Source: Endocalyx cinctus
Lineage: Eukaryota > Ascomycota > Sordariomycetes > Amphisphaeriales > Apiosporaceae
Direction of reading: 5' to 3'
Assembly: GCA_001600455.1 (NCBI GenBank)
Contig: BCKC01000006.1
Location: forward strand, 2,790,001-2,854,000
DNA length: 64,000 nt
In this document: positions 1-12,000 of the stretch, one piece after another
Numbering within the stretch: position 1 is the first letter of the stretch
Layout of the letters: each line of letters starts with the position of its first letter
Notes under the pieces: model-generated
The model's database searches: none
Told to the model about the DNA's origin: nothing
What the model saw: only the letters and a program-made list of their open reading frames with translations
Made by a program: the position numbers and the translations under genes

Positions 1-402
1 TCCGGTATTCTTACTGACTTTAGGTATGGTGTAGGGGATCGAGAGATCGAGACCGCCGGATATCATGACTCCCTGGGCGTGCGTTCTCTTGACGCATCGA
101 TTTTTGGGGTGGCTTGAAGAGTTGACGTCAAGCCACCCAGGGCCTATGTCGATCTCGTGGGTAAGTAAGTAAAGTGGACAGGGGTACTGTTCGAGACCGT
201 TAAGTGAGGTCACTAGCCACATGTTTTCGGTAAGTATCTTCGATCTCACTTTTTATCTTAAACGGCCTGAACGGTTCTTTTTCTAAATAATTGATTTTGT
301 TCTCATTATTGTCATGTACTTTTAGAAACTCCCCCAACTCCAAACATTTGCTATCAGAAAATTAATGCAGGCCTAGCCCAAGACCTAGTTACATACATAC
401 AT
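1..402. other. intergenic, left edge
   Basis: Lies 3' of the minus-strand gene at 403-1129. I see no reading frame, RNA gene or repeat that I can support here. Confidence 0.5.
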
Positions 403-1129
403 CTAGTCCCTTGTCATTTTACTGGATACACCCAGTTGTAATTCTCTATGTAATTGGATATCAACTGCATCACGGTCAAGCACTTCGTCCAAGTCTCCGT
501 TCTTATCATAATGAACCACCCAACTGCCGTCGTCCTCCTGAATTGCAACGAAAGACTGCGTGCCTTCCAACACGAGCCACTCCTCGTCTTCGCTCCAGCT
601 CCAGGGCCCAATTAGGTGATCGGTAGTATCCTTGCGGGCGCCGTGTCGTAGCATTCCCGTATCCTTATCGGCATATATCCAGTTTAGCATAGGGGGATCG
701 TCGGCTATAGGAGCCACGAGACCCTGATGTTGCTCTGGCCCCGGATACTGAAAATAGAACCCGTTGAACCGATATCCCGCTACGGGTCTTGCAGGGTGAT
801 CTAAGTAGAGCTAAGGAAAGCGGCTTAGCCATCGTGAAATGGTGGGGTAGAAACCTGAAAATTAGATGCAGGAAATACAGGAAATACAGGTTTTCGAAAT
901 GGGATATCTCGTAAAATTAGATTGACAAATCTACCTTATTGTCTTTGAATACTACATATGCGGTATCCGGAGGAGAATCCTCCTCGTGTGAGAACTTGGC
1001 TGTCAAGTGAAACTTGATTCTATCTTTAGCCTGCTGATTCTGCTTCTTTTGAGCGTCGATAGCCTCAGCAACTCCAATCACGGTCGGTATCGCCCCGATG
1101 GTGAGCAAGCCGAGGGTTGAGAGAGCCAT
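403..1129 (-). CDS. conserved fungal protein of unknown function, short paralogue (200 aa)
   Basis: Two exons, 1129-935 and 810-403, give 65 + 135 codons; the 124-base intron starts GTAGAT and ends TTAG, phase 0. Residues 1-22 are hydrophobic and could be a signal peptide or anchor. A basic Gln/Lys stretch follows, then a segment ending KDNK at the splice site. The second exon carries the family core PPMLNWIYADKDTG (about residues 104-117) and a Trp-rich part with SWVVHYDKNGD. The same organisation, including the splice site after KDNK and the core (PPMLNWIYVDK), is found in the 402-aa protein at 36646-37926, so the two are paralogues. This copy lacks the long Glu/Gln-rich tail of the other. 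It is divergent from the Gln-rich gene at 1784. No function is known to me; membrane association or secretion is inference from the N-terminus only. Confidence 0.8.
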
Positions 1130-1783
1130 GCGGCTGGCTGATAATTAGGGAGGTACTTGGGAGGGACCCCGCAGAGACTTCAGGGGCAGCGATTGTACTA
1201 TCTGGAAAAAAATATAATTTGAATGATAGAAAAAAGGTATGCCAGGACCCGCGGACCAAATCCTTCGTTCGGGTATGTATGAGCGATGGTGGGTGCAAAA
1301 GGAGAAAGATGAGCCGTATCTCTGTGGCTAGCTAGCCAACGCGGACAACGACCGAGTGAGTAATGAGGTCGTATATGCGAGAAAATCAAGTTTTTCAGCC
1401 ACACAAGAAGTAAGACAAATGAATGACCTCATGTCGGGTTCCATGGGAACACATGGGGGTAAAAATAAGACAGGGGGGGTACTTGACAAGGGTACAGGGT
1501 TACATCTCGATGTGATGACACTACCGGGGAACCACTTATTACTCATTGCGTCATTCCATCTTTACGCGCCGAGAGAGCTTATGCTCGTGAAATCAAGGCA
1601 CGAAGCTGACATGGGATTAGAATAGCAATCGCAATTTATCCAAGCAGAGAATAAAACCAAGTAGCTCCCAACTTATGGGTATCTGAGGGGGACGGTTTGT
1701 TATAGCATTTTGGGGCTTTGGAGCTTTTGAAATCGTAATTCTTCCATACTTAATTCCATATCGATAAGAGGTATATCGCCACC
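1130..1783. promoter_or_regulatory. shared divergent promoter region
   Basis: This 654-base space separates two divergently transcribed genes, so it must hold both promoters. Several short frames cross it (for example 1356-1625), but none has coding character. The plus-strand gene starts in a near-ideal context (CGCCACCATGTC). No specific factor site is claimed. Confidence 0.45.
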
Positions 1784-2655
1784 ATGTCTTCTAGCACAGA
1801 ACAAAAGCCTGAACAGATGAACGAGCAGCAAGAGGAGCAGTCACAAAATCAAAACGAGAACACGGGGTCCGATATAAATAATGGAGAGCAAGATGCGGAT
1901 CCCAAAGAAGCGGGAGCTACGCAAGAAGGAGAAGAAAAAGTAGAAGAAAACACCGATAATGCCAATGACTCGAAAAATAATACACAATCGGACGCGGATA
2001 CCAAGAAAGAAGAGCCACAACAGCAACGGTCTCAGTCGTCGAAGCCTCAAAGGCAGTCGAAACCACAAACACAAGCACGAGAAGAATCGGAGAAACCTAC
2101 ATCACGGCGCAGGCGTCGTCGAAATCAGCCTGCATGGTACGGATCGGATAAAGAGAACGCTCAAGACAAGCAATTGGCACCGCGTCGGCCACAACAACCA
2201 TCGAACCAACAGTCACAGCAACAGCAATCTTATCAACAACCATATCAACAACCATACCAGCAACCGTATCAGCAGTCATATCAACAACAGCAGATGCAGA
2301 TGCAACAAATGCAAATGCAGATGCAACAAATGCAAATGCAGCAGCAACAGATGCAACCACAACCTCAGTCCTCGAAGAAGGGCAGCGGACAAAATCCTTT
2401 GAAACTCCGACTCGATCTTAATCTCGAGGTCGAAGTAACTCTCAAAGCTCGGATACATGGTGATCTAACCTTATCACTCTTGTACGTACTTAATTATCTC
2501 CCCATTTTGTCTTTCTTCTTTTTCGTTCTTGTTTCTACCCCCTACTCCTTGATACTTCTTGCGTTGTTGTCCTTGCGAAAGTAAATGTTTTTCCCCCCAA
2601 ATTGAGAGAGAGGTATCATGGATTAATATTTGATTTTCTCCGACTTAGTGGCTGA
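1784..2655 (+). CDS. Gln-rich disordered protein with C-terminal LDLNLEVEV module (about 234 aa)
   Basis: The start is supported by the Kozak-like GCCACCATG. Residues 1-105 are acidic/polar and low-complexity (Glu, Gln, Asn), followed by a run of six Arg (108-113). A Gln-rich tract (136-195) contains YQQP repeats and then QMQ repeats. The C-terminus (206-230) is an alternating hydrophobic module, KLRLDLNLEVEVTLKARI then HGDLTL. The uninterrupted frame runs on to 2584 as a Phe/Leu-rich tail that looks like translated intron. I therefore infer a donor GTACGT at 2482 and acceptor TTAG ending at 2648, which ends the protein ...LSLFG at 2655. The 100-aa protein at 39091-39543 ends with the same type of module (...LDLEAEVHLTARV...VGLY), which supports this. 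The splice is inferred, so the exact end is the least certain part. Role unknown; the Gln tract suggests assembly or phase-separation behaviour, which is inference. Confidence 0.72.
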
Positions 2656-5170
2656 CGAATCACCTTTTTTTTTTTATCAATCACTAAAACAGTGAGGGCC
2701 TGTGAGAGAGTTGTGAGTAATGCTAGCTTTTTGCCTGCGACGTGTTTGATTCTTCGCGTTCGAATTGTTGAGATCTGCTGTGCTACTTCCTGCAACTCTC
2801 CGCATGCCCGAAAGACCGGTTTATCGCTTCAAAACCTTGTAATGAGAGGTGGTAAAACATCTAGATTTATACAATGAATCATCATCACCGTGGACAACTT
2901 CGTTCACCTTATTTAGCTTAACCCATTAACCGAACCTATTTGTGTATACTTTGCATCTTGTACTTACCGACTTTTTAATATAAAATTAATTTAATTTTTA
3001 TTATATAAATATATATAAATCTCAATGAATGAAACTTATTTGTGGGTGGGCGTTGTTGATTCACTGAGATGCACTAAAGTGGACATGCATATTGTAGTGT
3101 GTGTCTTTCATCCCGCACAGCGCCGGCATCAATCCCATGCATCACATCCCACGAGAGTGGCACTGGACGACAATAACAGCCACATTTGAGTTGTCCAGCT
3201 TGAAGCTGAATAAAATCAGCTGGATCGATGACCTATTTATTAAGTTGTAAATCATAATAGTGATGAGATGTAATATGTCAACGTTATCTGTCTTCTATGT
3301 CAAGCTGTAAGCAGTAACTATTATGTGTGTATACATAAGAAGAAGAAGAGATAGTTAGGTTCGGTTCGGTTATTTGCTCTCTTCGCACATACCGTGCAAA
3401 CACGTTTCCCCAGTTTCGGGTGTCTGAACGCACATATAATGTAAGAAGCCAAGATTCCTGTCAAACTCAAATGTGAGAGGAAAAGGAGTTGAACAAGATC
3501 TTGACAATCAATCACGGTCTCTCTTACAGTATCCGAACCTGCCGGGTGTTTTGGTCACATCCGTCTTCGGATCCCGAGATAGTCTACGCGAGAAGAAGAT
3601 AAATCAAGAGAAAAAAAAAAGAGTCTCGTAAATCAGGGGTTGATCATGTCTTTATATTAATGATTTTGACGAGGGATAATGAGAGTTGAGGGAGAATATG
3701 TAAACGTAGAGATAATACGTAGAAGATTACTTAAAGGTCGATACAGTGCCGTATCACTGTAATAATGGCTACTTAAGTAAGGAATAGGGGCTGGAATAGG
3801 CTAAACAGGCCACTTTTTATATGCACGATTAGTCCCTAACATCTACACTTTAGCGCTGTTAGTCTAGAATTTCAACTTGATGTTTACTAAACCGACCACC
3901 AAACCCAGCGTCGGGTACCCGAAATCAACGTCGATGTTGATCTCGCCGTCGAGCTTAACCATTGAAACAGCACCGTCTCTGAGACTAATGTAAACTACAT
4001 GGTAGATCAGTATCAGTAGATAATCGGCAGATAATCAGCTCAACTAGCTTACGGCGCTACCGACTTCTTTGAACCACGACGTCCCTTTAGTCATCGTAAC
4101 ACAGTTCAGAACTCATAGAGAGTGTACGTACGATATACGTACGTATTCTCGACCGCGAAGCCCTTTAAACGTATACGAAACGGGATAGATAATAACTTTC
4201 CGATGCTTCCATTCTACCTGCTAGATTCCGTGAGTAAAAGTAAGTGACTAGTTAGTAGAGCAGGAATGTGTTTAACTCGTCAATATTGACACATAATATA
4301 TCGTTAGTATAGTAGCACCCGTACCAATTCTTTCAAGTCAAAAGGTTTATGTTAATGGATAGATGCTTCATATTGATACACGGTACGGGTAAAAGGTTAC
4401 GTTGAACTGTTTGATGCTAGTACTACTTAACACTTAGTTCTACCTCTTAAGTTCTTCTAACACAAGGGAGTTTGTATATTTTATAGAATTATAGAACTAA
4501 GTAGAGTTCCAGGCGATTCTGGACAACGTTACTTTTTTTACCTACTAATATATATACGTATGTATAACATATCGATATATAACTGGCGTTCCACTTGGGT
4601 CCCGTCACGTTGACTACGTCGACCTTAATAGTGGACACTTCCCGTCGTGTCCATCTGCGATACCCCCCTGTCTAACCGGCTCAAGCGAAGACATGGGTAT
4701 GGAGATACTGGAATCTCGATTTGACAATTCCAGCCCCTCTGCCCCCCTCCAAAAGGTCCACCAGAACGACGGATTGTCAGCGTACTTTATTAGCGAGCTG
4801 GGTCTCTTACAAGGGTACCTATCTTTGCTTTTTTCTTTCTATCCATTTTATGACGCAATTGTATATCCCGTCACTTTCTGAATCAATCATCAGACCATCA
4901 CATCTTTCTCTCCTTCTTTGCCTACGTAAAAAGAAGTTTGAGCATCGATTTCTCACACTATCCTATCTACACGCTGAAACACGATCCCACTTTGCCATGT
5001 GTCACCTATTGACCTTTCTTTTCTTCGATGAATAAAATTCTATTATTGAATTACATTCTGTTAGATTATTCAACCCTGTTCGTTTACCTTGTTTCCCCCC
5101 TCCATCCACTTTTTTTTTTTTTTTTTTACTCTCACATTGTTCTTTTACGTTATATCTTACTTAACCAACC
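2656..5170. other. 2.5 kb gene-free, AT-rich intergenic
   Basis: No frame with coding character is visible on either strand. There is a very AT-rich segment at about 2978-3020 and a T-tract just before the next gene (about 5109-5127) typical of fungal pyrimidine-rich promoters. Short frames at 4693-5035 are Phe/Leu/Ser-rich readings of pyrimidine-rich DNA. Confidence 0.5.
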
Positions 5171-6997
5171 ATGGCAGACACGCTTTTTCAAACATCCCCG
5201 AGGAAGCTTTTCAAGCCTTCGAGTAAGACGAAGACTCCGCCAGTGAAAAGGCGCATGTCATCCACTTCTACACTATCCGGGACCCAAACTGCATATTCTG
5301 CCCTGTCGCAAACCCCGGCGCCAGTGCGTAATAAAAAGCCTGCCCCTGCCGAAATTGCTGGGTCAACAAACTTGGCGCCTCTCGCCAGCTCATCCAAACC
5401 TGACTCCACACACCGTACCACAACTAATACCACTACTGCTACTGCTACTACTCCTCCTCGCTCTTCCAACCCTGCCAGTCGAACTTCAATCTTTCCATCC
5501 TCTCGTTCGCCAAATCCACCCTTGTTCAAGAAAAAATCGATATCAAATTTCAAGGACAAGTTATTCCAAGCGCGCGATAATTCCAAGAAGACCGCCGCGA
5601 CGTCATCAGGATCTCTTAGTCACTTAACTGAGAAAGTACCCGTCGCAAGAACTGACTCACCAAAGCCGTCGACGTCTACGGCCGAAAGCAACATATTGGC
5701 AAATCCAACGGACATTGTCAACAACATAGAAAATAAGTCGGAGGCGGTAGAAGTCGTCGATACTATCACAAACAACCTACCGGTAGTCTTAGCGGATTCC
5801 GAAGACGTAATTAGCTCACCCACCGAGCTCGCTAAGCTCTTCGAAGATAACGGACTCGTCGAAATGAGTCACTTCATCAAGGCGCTCAACGCGCAAGCGC
5901 CGGACGAAGCCCAAAAGCCCGCGCTTGAGAAGATCTCGCCCGAAACCACTACGAAGCCGATAAGCGCAAAGAAGAATGTCGGCAACGACGTATCGCCACC
6001 TTCTCCCGACGCGGAGGAGCAGGCGAACCACAGCGACTCCTCGGGAACCGACGATACCCACGTCGCGGACAACATGGGCCGACCCGCGCACATCGAGCGA
6101 CGGATCGAGATCCCGCTCCCGCGTCCGGAGAAGGTAGTCAGCAGCCCGCCTCCGCCGTCGTCGCGGCCCGAGACGGGCAATCTCGCGGACGGCCTCGGCG
6201 ACGTCAAGAACCTGCCGAGCGCGCGCGACCTCCCCGGCACCGACGACCTGGCCGAGATACCGGACGACCCGCCCGAGGAGTTCCTGGACCCTTCGATCCA
6301 CTCGACGCCGGCGAACATCACGCCGATCCCCAAGATACCCAAGATCCGACCGATCGGCCTGGCGCCGCCGCCGGACCTGTCGCGCCTCGCCGAGGGCCTG
6401 GGCGGGAACACGGTGGACGACGTGGGCAACGTCGTCGACGGGTCCGGCGAGGTCCTGGGCCACGCCACGGGCGACCTCCCCGCCATGATCGGCAAAAAGG
6501 TTTCGGACAACGGCGAGATCTACGGGGACGAGGGGGAGCTGATCGGGTACGTGATCGAAAACTTCACGATATCGCCGCCGCCCACGCCCGCGCCGGCGCA
6601 GATCCCCAGCGAAGTGTTGGGTGGACTAAAAGTGGATCACGAGGGAAATATTTTAGACGCGGATAATAACATCATCGGTCGATTTCACAACAAGCCGGGC
6701 GAGAAAGCGCCCTTCATGAATTCAACTAACGGTAACGACGAAGGTAACGGTAATGCCAACGGTAGCGGCGGTAGCGGCGCTAATCGACCCAACGGCGCGA
6801 ACGCAAATAATCACACGACGGATGCGAAGCTAGGGAAAACCCAAGGGAAGCAGCAGCAGCAGGATAAGCCTAAGGTTAACGCGCATACGGGAGGCAGCCC
6901 ATCGGATATTTTCCTGGATGTGAAATCTACGAATGACGGTATTCAACTTACGATACGCATACCTACCACATTCTCGCGACCGGCGCCAGACGAGTAA
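5171..6997 (+). CDS. DUF3659-repeat protein, smaller family member (608 aa)
   Basis: A single exon starting in ACCAACCATGGC after a T-rich leader. Residues 1-190 are basic and Ser/Thr/Pro-rich, predicted disordered. Residues about 200-240 form a short acidic/hydrophobic helix-like segment (PTELAKLFEDNGLVEMSHFI). Residues about 240-390 are acidic and Pro-rich. Two DUF3659-type units follow: about 405-465 (VDDVGNVVDGSGEVLGHATG, then GKKVSDNGEIYGDEGELIGY) and about 485-509 (LKVDHEGNILDADNNIIGRF). A Gly/Asn-rich linker leads to a conserved-looking tail (about 580-608, DGIQLTIRIPTTF). DUF3659 has no established biochemical role. The next gene on the same strand is a much larger DUF3659 protein. 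Bases 6000-6620 are clearly more GC-rich than either end of the gene. Confidence 0.85.
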   Translation: MADTLFQTSPRKLFKPSSKTKTPPVKRRMSSTSTLSGTQTAYSALSQTPAPVRNKKPAPAEIAGSTNLAPLASSSKPDSTHRTTTNTTTATATTPPRSSNPASRTSIFPSSRSPNPPLFKKKSISNFKDKLFQARDNSKKTAATSSGSLSHLTEKVPVARTDSPKPSTSTAESNILANPTDIVNNIENKSEAVEVVDTITNNLPVVLADSEDVISSPTELAKLFEDNGLVEMSHFIKALNAQAPDEAQKPALEKISPETTTKPISAKKNVGNDVSPPSPDAEEQANHSDSSGTDDTHVADNMGRPAHIERRIEIPLPRPEKVVSSPPPPSSRPETGNLADGLGDVKNLPSARDLPGTDDLAEIPDDPPEEFLDPSIHSTPANITPIPKIPKIRPIGLAPPPDLSRLAEGLGGNTVDDVGNVVDGSGEVLGHATGDLPAMIGKKVSDNGEIYGDEGELIGYVIENFTISPPPTPAPAQIPSEVLGGLKVDHEGNILDADNNIIGRFHNKPGEKAPFMNSTNGNDEGNGNANGSGGSGANRPNGANANNHTTDAKLGKTQGKQQQQDKPKVNAHTGGSPSDIFLDVKSTNDGIQLTIRIPTTFSRPAPDE

Positions 6998-9071
6998 AAA
7001 AAAAAAACAGGAGCCACAACTAAATTAATTAGTCAGATGTATGTTTTATTTTATGTGACATGACATGAACTTTCTTTTGGCGTCTTGGCTAGTATAAGTA
7101 CATAATATGTATACACAGTAATTGTGATTTAGGATTGGGTTTAAGGAGAAAATGTCATGGGAAAACGTGTTTATTGTAATCCCCTTCAAGGGTTAGCTTG
7201 ACAGTTCTGAAAAAAAGTAAAAAAGGAAAAAAAAAGGCAAAGAATTATATTTGATTCACACCACCATAATTTAGATCTACATCCTAGTTTAGTAGGTATT
7301 CCGAAGTGGTGTAGGTTTGCACCTTACATCGTGCTAATGTATTGCATATGTATAGACGTTACTTTTTTTTTTTATGAATGATTTATGACAAGTCTATAGG
7401 TTTGAGACATAAACACCTTATTTCTTCTTCATATTCTCGTATGTCATACCGCAATGTCAATATAAAATTTCAGGTACAAGACGATATTTTCTGGTCTGAT
7501 ATGTTATGATATATCATGATACAAGTTCCACCGCTTCTCTTTTAGACTCGTTTCGTATAACGAGAAAAGGAGAAAATAATGGTGAGATTGCCGTTCTGTG
7601 GCTGGAGGATTTAGTCCGGTCGAAAATATGCAAAAGAAGCAATGTTGTTCCGCTCGCATTTTCTTTTTTATGACGTTTTTACCACCAGCATTTGTGCGAC
7701 GATCATCTCTGGAGGTGTGTGTGGCTTGATCGAATTAGTCAACCAGTCAGCTCCCAAAACAGGTTCTTGATGGATTTGAGGCGAATGGCCACATAAGTCG
7801 ATGACTACTCTACGCCAAAATAGTGACGTGAAATACTAGGATACTCCACCTCGAGAGCCTCAGCGAATAGGGGGTGGGTCTACGTACTGTATTGCATGTA
7901 CATTTTCACGTTATATACAAACCACCACGATAAACGGAGATTTAAGTTCAACACCGATTTGAAACGGCCGCTAAGTGCTACGCTTGTTTATGTACGTACT
8001 ATTTTAGATACTATGTATGTATCTACTTAGGTATGTATCTATCTGTACTGTACTGTATTCTATCGTAGGCTCACGAGTTACAGTATAGTAGACTAGTCGG
8101 GTGTGCCTCCAAGGTGGCTGATACGTTTGTAGTCAAAGACATTTTCGATATCCCCAATTATTGATAAGCTGTGCAACCAATATCCATGCTGTAATATGTG
8201 AAGAGGAGGGGATGGCTAATGCAGCATTCCACCTCCAGAAACGCCACAAGACATCTCCCTCTCAAATCGGCCGAGGCTACATGTACTTTCTAATCCGCAT
8301 CGTTGTCCTTAGATCGAGATCCATCGCAAGAAACTCCATACCGTCTCACAAGCCATGACTCTGAATTCAAGCCAGAAACTTGTTTTTCCACTCCCACCTT
8401 TCCGTCAATTGACGAATGAATGGCTCATGTTTTACGGCGTAACATGACTTCGCTGCTCCTGTCAAGGGCTAGGTTCTCAGACTCTACTCTACTGTGCCGT
8501 AGTCTTCTTTTTTTTCGCTGTATGTCTGCCTGTCTCCGTGGCACGCAGTTCCGGATCGACAAAGTAACTTGCATGCCTAGTAGCCTCAGTAGTGGCTGGT
8601 GACTGAAACCGTTACCGTCCTGGCGCGTGTCGACTTTCTCTGTAATATGTGTATGACGTTGGGAGCTGTCGAATAGAGCTGGGGAATGGTCTATCATGAC
8701 GTCGAGCAATATGGACCGAGGAGCTTTGCAGCTGCGAGGACCCGGTCACAATATCGAATTTACTTCAAGAATACCCATGGACATGATTGAACATATCCAA
8801 TACGGTGACGTAAGTAAGCGTTTTAAACCCGAAGTCTTATAATCCCCTCATCGTGAAGAAATGATTCATAAATATCGAATCACCTCAGTTGTAATCTCAG
8901 AGAATAATTTCAGAAATCCTCATGACCCATACTCACGAAGACCCTATTCATCACGATTTACGAAATACCCCATCCCCATACCATAATCATAATCATACCA
9001 TAATAATTTCCACCACCACCCAAGAAATCATCACAGACGAAGACCCAGTTACGTTTATCCATCCCGCAGCC
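6998..9071. other. 2.1 kb intergenic with possible 5'-UTR intron of the next gene
   Basis: No supported gene. Near the right end a donor GTAAGTAAGC at 8810 pairs with an acceptor TTTCAG ending at 8913, which could be a 5'-UTR intron of the DUF3659/DUF6987 gene. If so, the upstream ATG at about 8782 would give only a short uORF ending right after the junction. Short direct repeats of CTGTA occur near 8045-8060. Short frames such as 8161-8358 and 8425-8709 show no coding character. Confidence 0.4.
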
Positions 9072-12000
9072 ATGTCCCAAATCGCAGAATCTGCCAAGGG
9101 TTTGAGCCCTCTCAGCAGCAAAGGCAAGGGACAACAGCAACAACAACAACAACGCCCCAACTTACCCGCCGGACTCTCCTCCGAAGCCGGCAAAGTCCCC
9201 GCCGCGGCGGAAGAGGTCGCCTCCAACGTATCGGCGCCGCGATCCATGCCCGACACCGAGTCCAACCTGCACGACTCGGGCGAGGAGATGGTCCCGGCCG
9301 CGGGCCGCATCAACGAGAAGGGGGAAGTCATCGACGACGACGGTAACCCCATCGGACGAGTCACGAGCGGAGACGCCAAGAAGCTCGTCGGGTACATAGT
9401 GACGCAAGAGGGAGATATACTGGACGACGACGGCGGCGTCGTCGGCAAGGCCGAGCCCTTGGAGGATGTCGCGTCCGAGCTCAACTACACGATGCACTCG
9501 ACCAAAGGCCAGCTCGAAGAACAACAACCGCAAGAACAACAACTACAACAACCACAATTAGAGCAGTTGCAAGAACAAGGACAAGAGAAGTTACAGCAGC
9601 CGTCAGGAAAGCAGAGCAGATCCGGCTTCGGAGGCTTGGGAAGCGCCTTTGGCGGTATCTCCAACGCGGCCCAATCCACCGTCGGCGGGCTCACGGGCAT
9701 GCTGGGCAGAACCGGCAAAGGCGCGGCCGGAACCGTAGGTGACACGACTAAGGGCGCCACCGACACTCTGGGCGGCGCCACCGGAACCCAAGGTATCACG
9801 GACACGGTGGGAGGCACGGCCAAAGGTGTTACCGACACCGCCGGTGACACCGTCGAGGGCGCTACTGGCGCGGTTGGCGACACGGCGGAAGGTGCTACGG
9901 GCGCCGTTGGCGAGACCGCCGAGGGTGCTACGGGTACTCTGGACGATACGGTCGGAGGAGTGACCAAAGGCACTGGAGCTGATGATGCTCTGGAGGGAGT
10001 TACTGGCACGGTGGGCGATGCAGCCGAGGGCGCCACCGGCGCGGTGGGTGACACCGCCGAAGGCGTTACTGGAACCGTCGGTGACACAGCCGAGGGTGCT
10101 ACTGGCGCGGTTGGCGACGTCGCGGAGGGTGCCAAGGGCACCGTCGGCGATGCTGCCGGCAGCGCTACCAAAGACCTGCCCGACGTTGGCGAGACCGCGG
10201 ATATCCCCGACGTCGAAGGCGTCGAGGGTGTTCCCGACGTCGAGGAGAACCTCGAAGACGTCGCGGACGATGTCGAGAAGGATATCCCCGAGACCGAGGA
10301 AGTGTCGCCTATTGAAATCAAAGATATGGCTCCCGGCGCTGCCCCATCCAAACTCGGATCTAAGGCAGGTCTGGGATCCAAAGCGGGCCTGGGATCTAAA
10401 GCAGGCTTGGGCTCCAAGGCGGACTTAAAGTCGAAACTCGGATCCAAGGCAGATCTCAAGTCAAAGGCCGGATCTAAAGTAGGCGGCCTCGCGGAGCAGG
10501 CCCCTGTCCCGATACCTGAAATCCCGGACTTGTCGCCCTCCGTAGCCAAGAAGGTCGTCGCCTTATTCGAAGGCCCATTCACCGTCGCCGACGGCGGTAA
10601 AGTCAAGGACCAGAACGGTAAAGTGCTAGGCAAGCTCGCCGCTGGGTCCGATATCCAAGACCTCGTGGGCAAGCAAGTCACGGGCATCGATGAGGAAGGA
10701 AACCTGCTCGGTGAGAACGACACCGTCATCGGCAAAGTCGACATCGCGCCCGAGGGCTCGATGGCCGAGAAGATCAAGGCTGAAGTACCTGAAGCCGCAC
10801 CGCGCCTAGACGCGCTCGACGCGGTCGAGGACGTTCAGGAGGTAGAGGTGCCTCAGATCCAGATCCCCTCGTTTGCGCCGTCGGTAGCGGACAAGGTTAT
10901 CGCCATGTTCGAGGGCCCGTTCAACATCAACGAGAGCGGCCAGGTCACAGACCAAAACGGAAAGGTCCTCGGCAAGCTTGCCGAAGGCCAAGAATTCGAA
11001 CACTTGCTCGGAAAGGACATCAAGGGTATCGATGGTCAAGGCAACCTTCTCGGCGATAACGAGACGGTACTTGGCAAGGTCCAACTGGTACCCGAGGGAA
11101 CTATCATCGAGCGCATCAAGGACCAAGTTCCTGAAGCTGCTCCCCGACTTGATGCTTTGGACCAAGCCAAGGAAGCCGCGGCGCCCATCAAGATTCCTTC
11201 TTTCTCGCCTTCCGTCGCCGATAAAGTCATCGCCATGTTCCAGGGTCCGTTTAACATCGCGGAGAACGGTCAAGTGACGGACCAAAACGGCAAGATTCTC
11301 GGCAAGCTCGCTGAAGGCCAAGAGTTTGATCATCTCATCGGTAAAGACATCAGAGGCATCGACGCTCAAGGTAACTTGTTAGGCGACAACGAGACCGTCC
11401 TTGGAAAAGTCCAACTGGTGCCCGAAGGCACTATCATCGAGCGCATCAAGGACGAGGTGCCCGAAGCTGCGCAGCGCCTAGACGCCCTCGACGCCGCCAA
11501 GGAGAAAGTACCCGAGGAACAGGTCCCCGAGGTACCGGTCGAAGAAGAAGTCTCCAACCTCCCTAACATCTCGGTCCTCGAGGGGTTCAAGATCAACAAG
11601 GGCGGCATGGTCGTCGACAACAGCGGGAACCCGATCGGCAAAGTCAAGAGCGGCGACGTCAAGAAGATGGCCGGGCGCACGCCCGACAAGGACGGCAAAG
11701 TCTGGGACGACCGCGGCAACGTCATCGGCGAGGTCGAGGTGCTGCCCGAGACGATCGAGAACGAGCACGCGCCGTTCGAGGACTTCCCCGACGCGACCGT
11801 CGACAAGAACGGAAAGGTCATCTTCGAGGGCCGCCAAGTCGGCGTCGTCGTCGGCGACGACTTCGCCAAGCTGATCGGCAAGAAGGTCGACCCGGACGGC
11901 GACATCCTCGACAAGAACGGCAACCTCGTCGGGCACGCCGAGAGGCAGGAGGTCGAGGAGCCCGAGGAGGAGCTGACCGACTACTCGATGCTCGTCGACA

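Noticed and set aside
1959..2402. 147-codon plus-strand frame inside the Gln-rich gene
   Set aside because: An Asn/Arg/His/Cys-rich frame-shifted reading of CAA/CAG repeats.
5816..6510. Antisense frames of 213-215 codons opposite the 608-aa DUF3659 gene
   Set aside because: Arg- or Ser/Gly-rich readings of a GC-rich coding stretch; the sense frame has the DUF3659 motifs.
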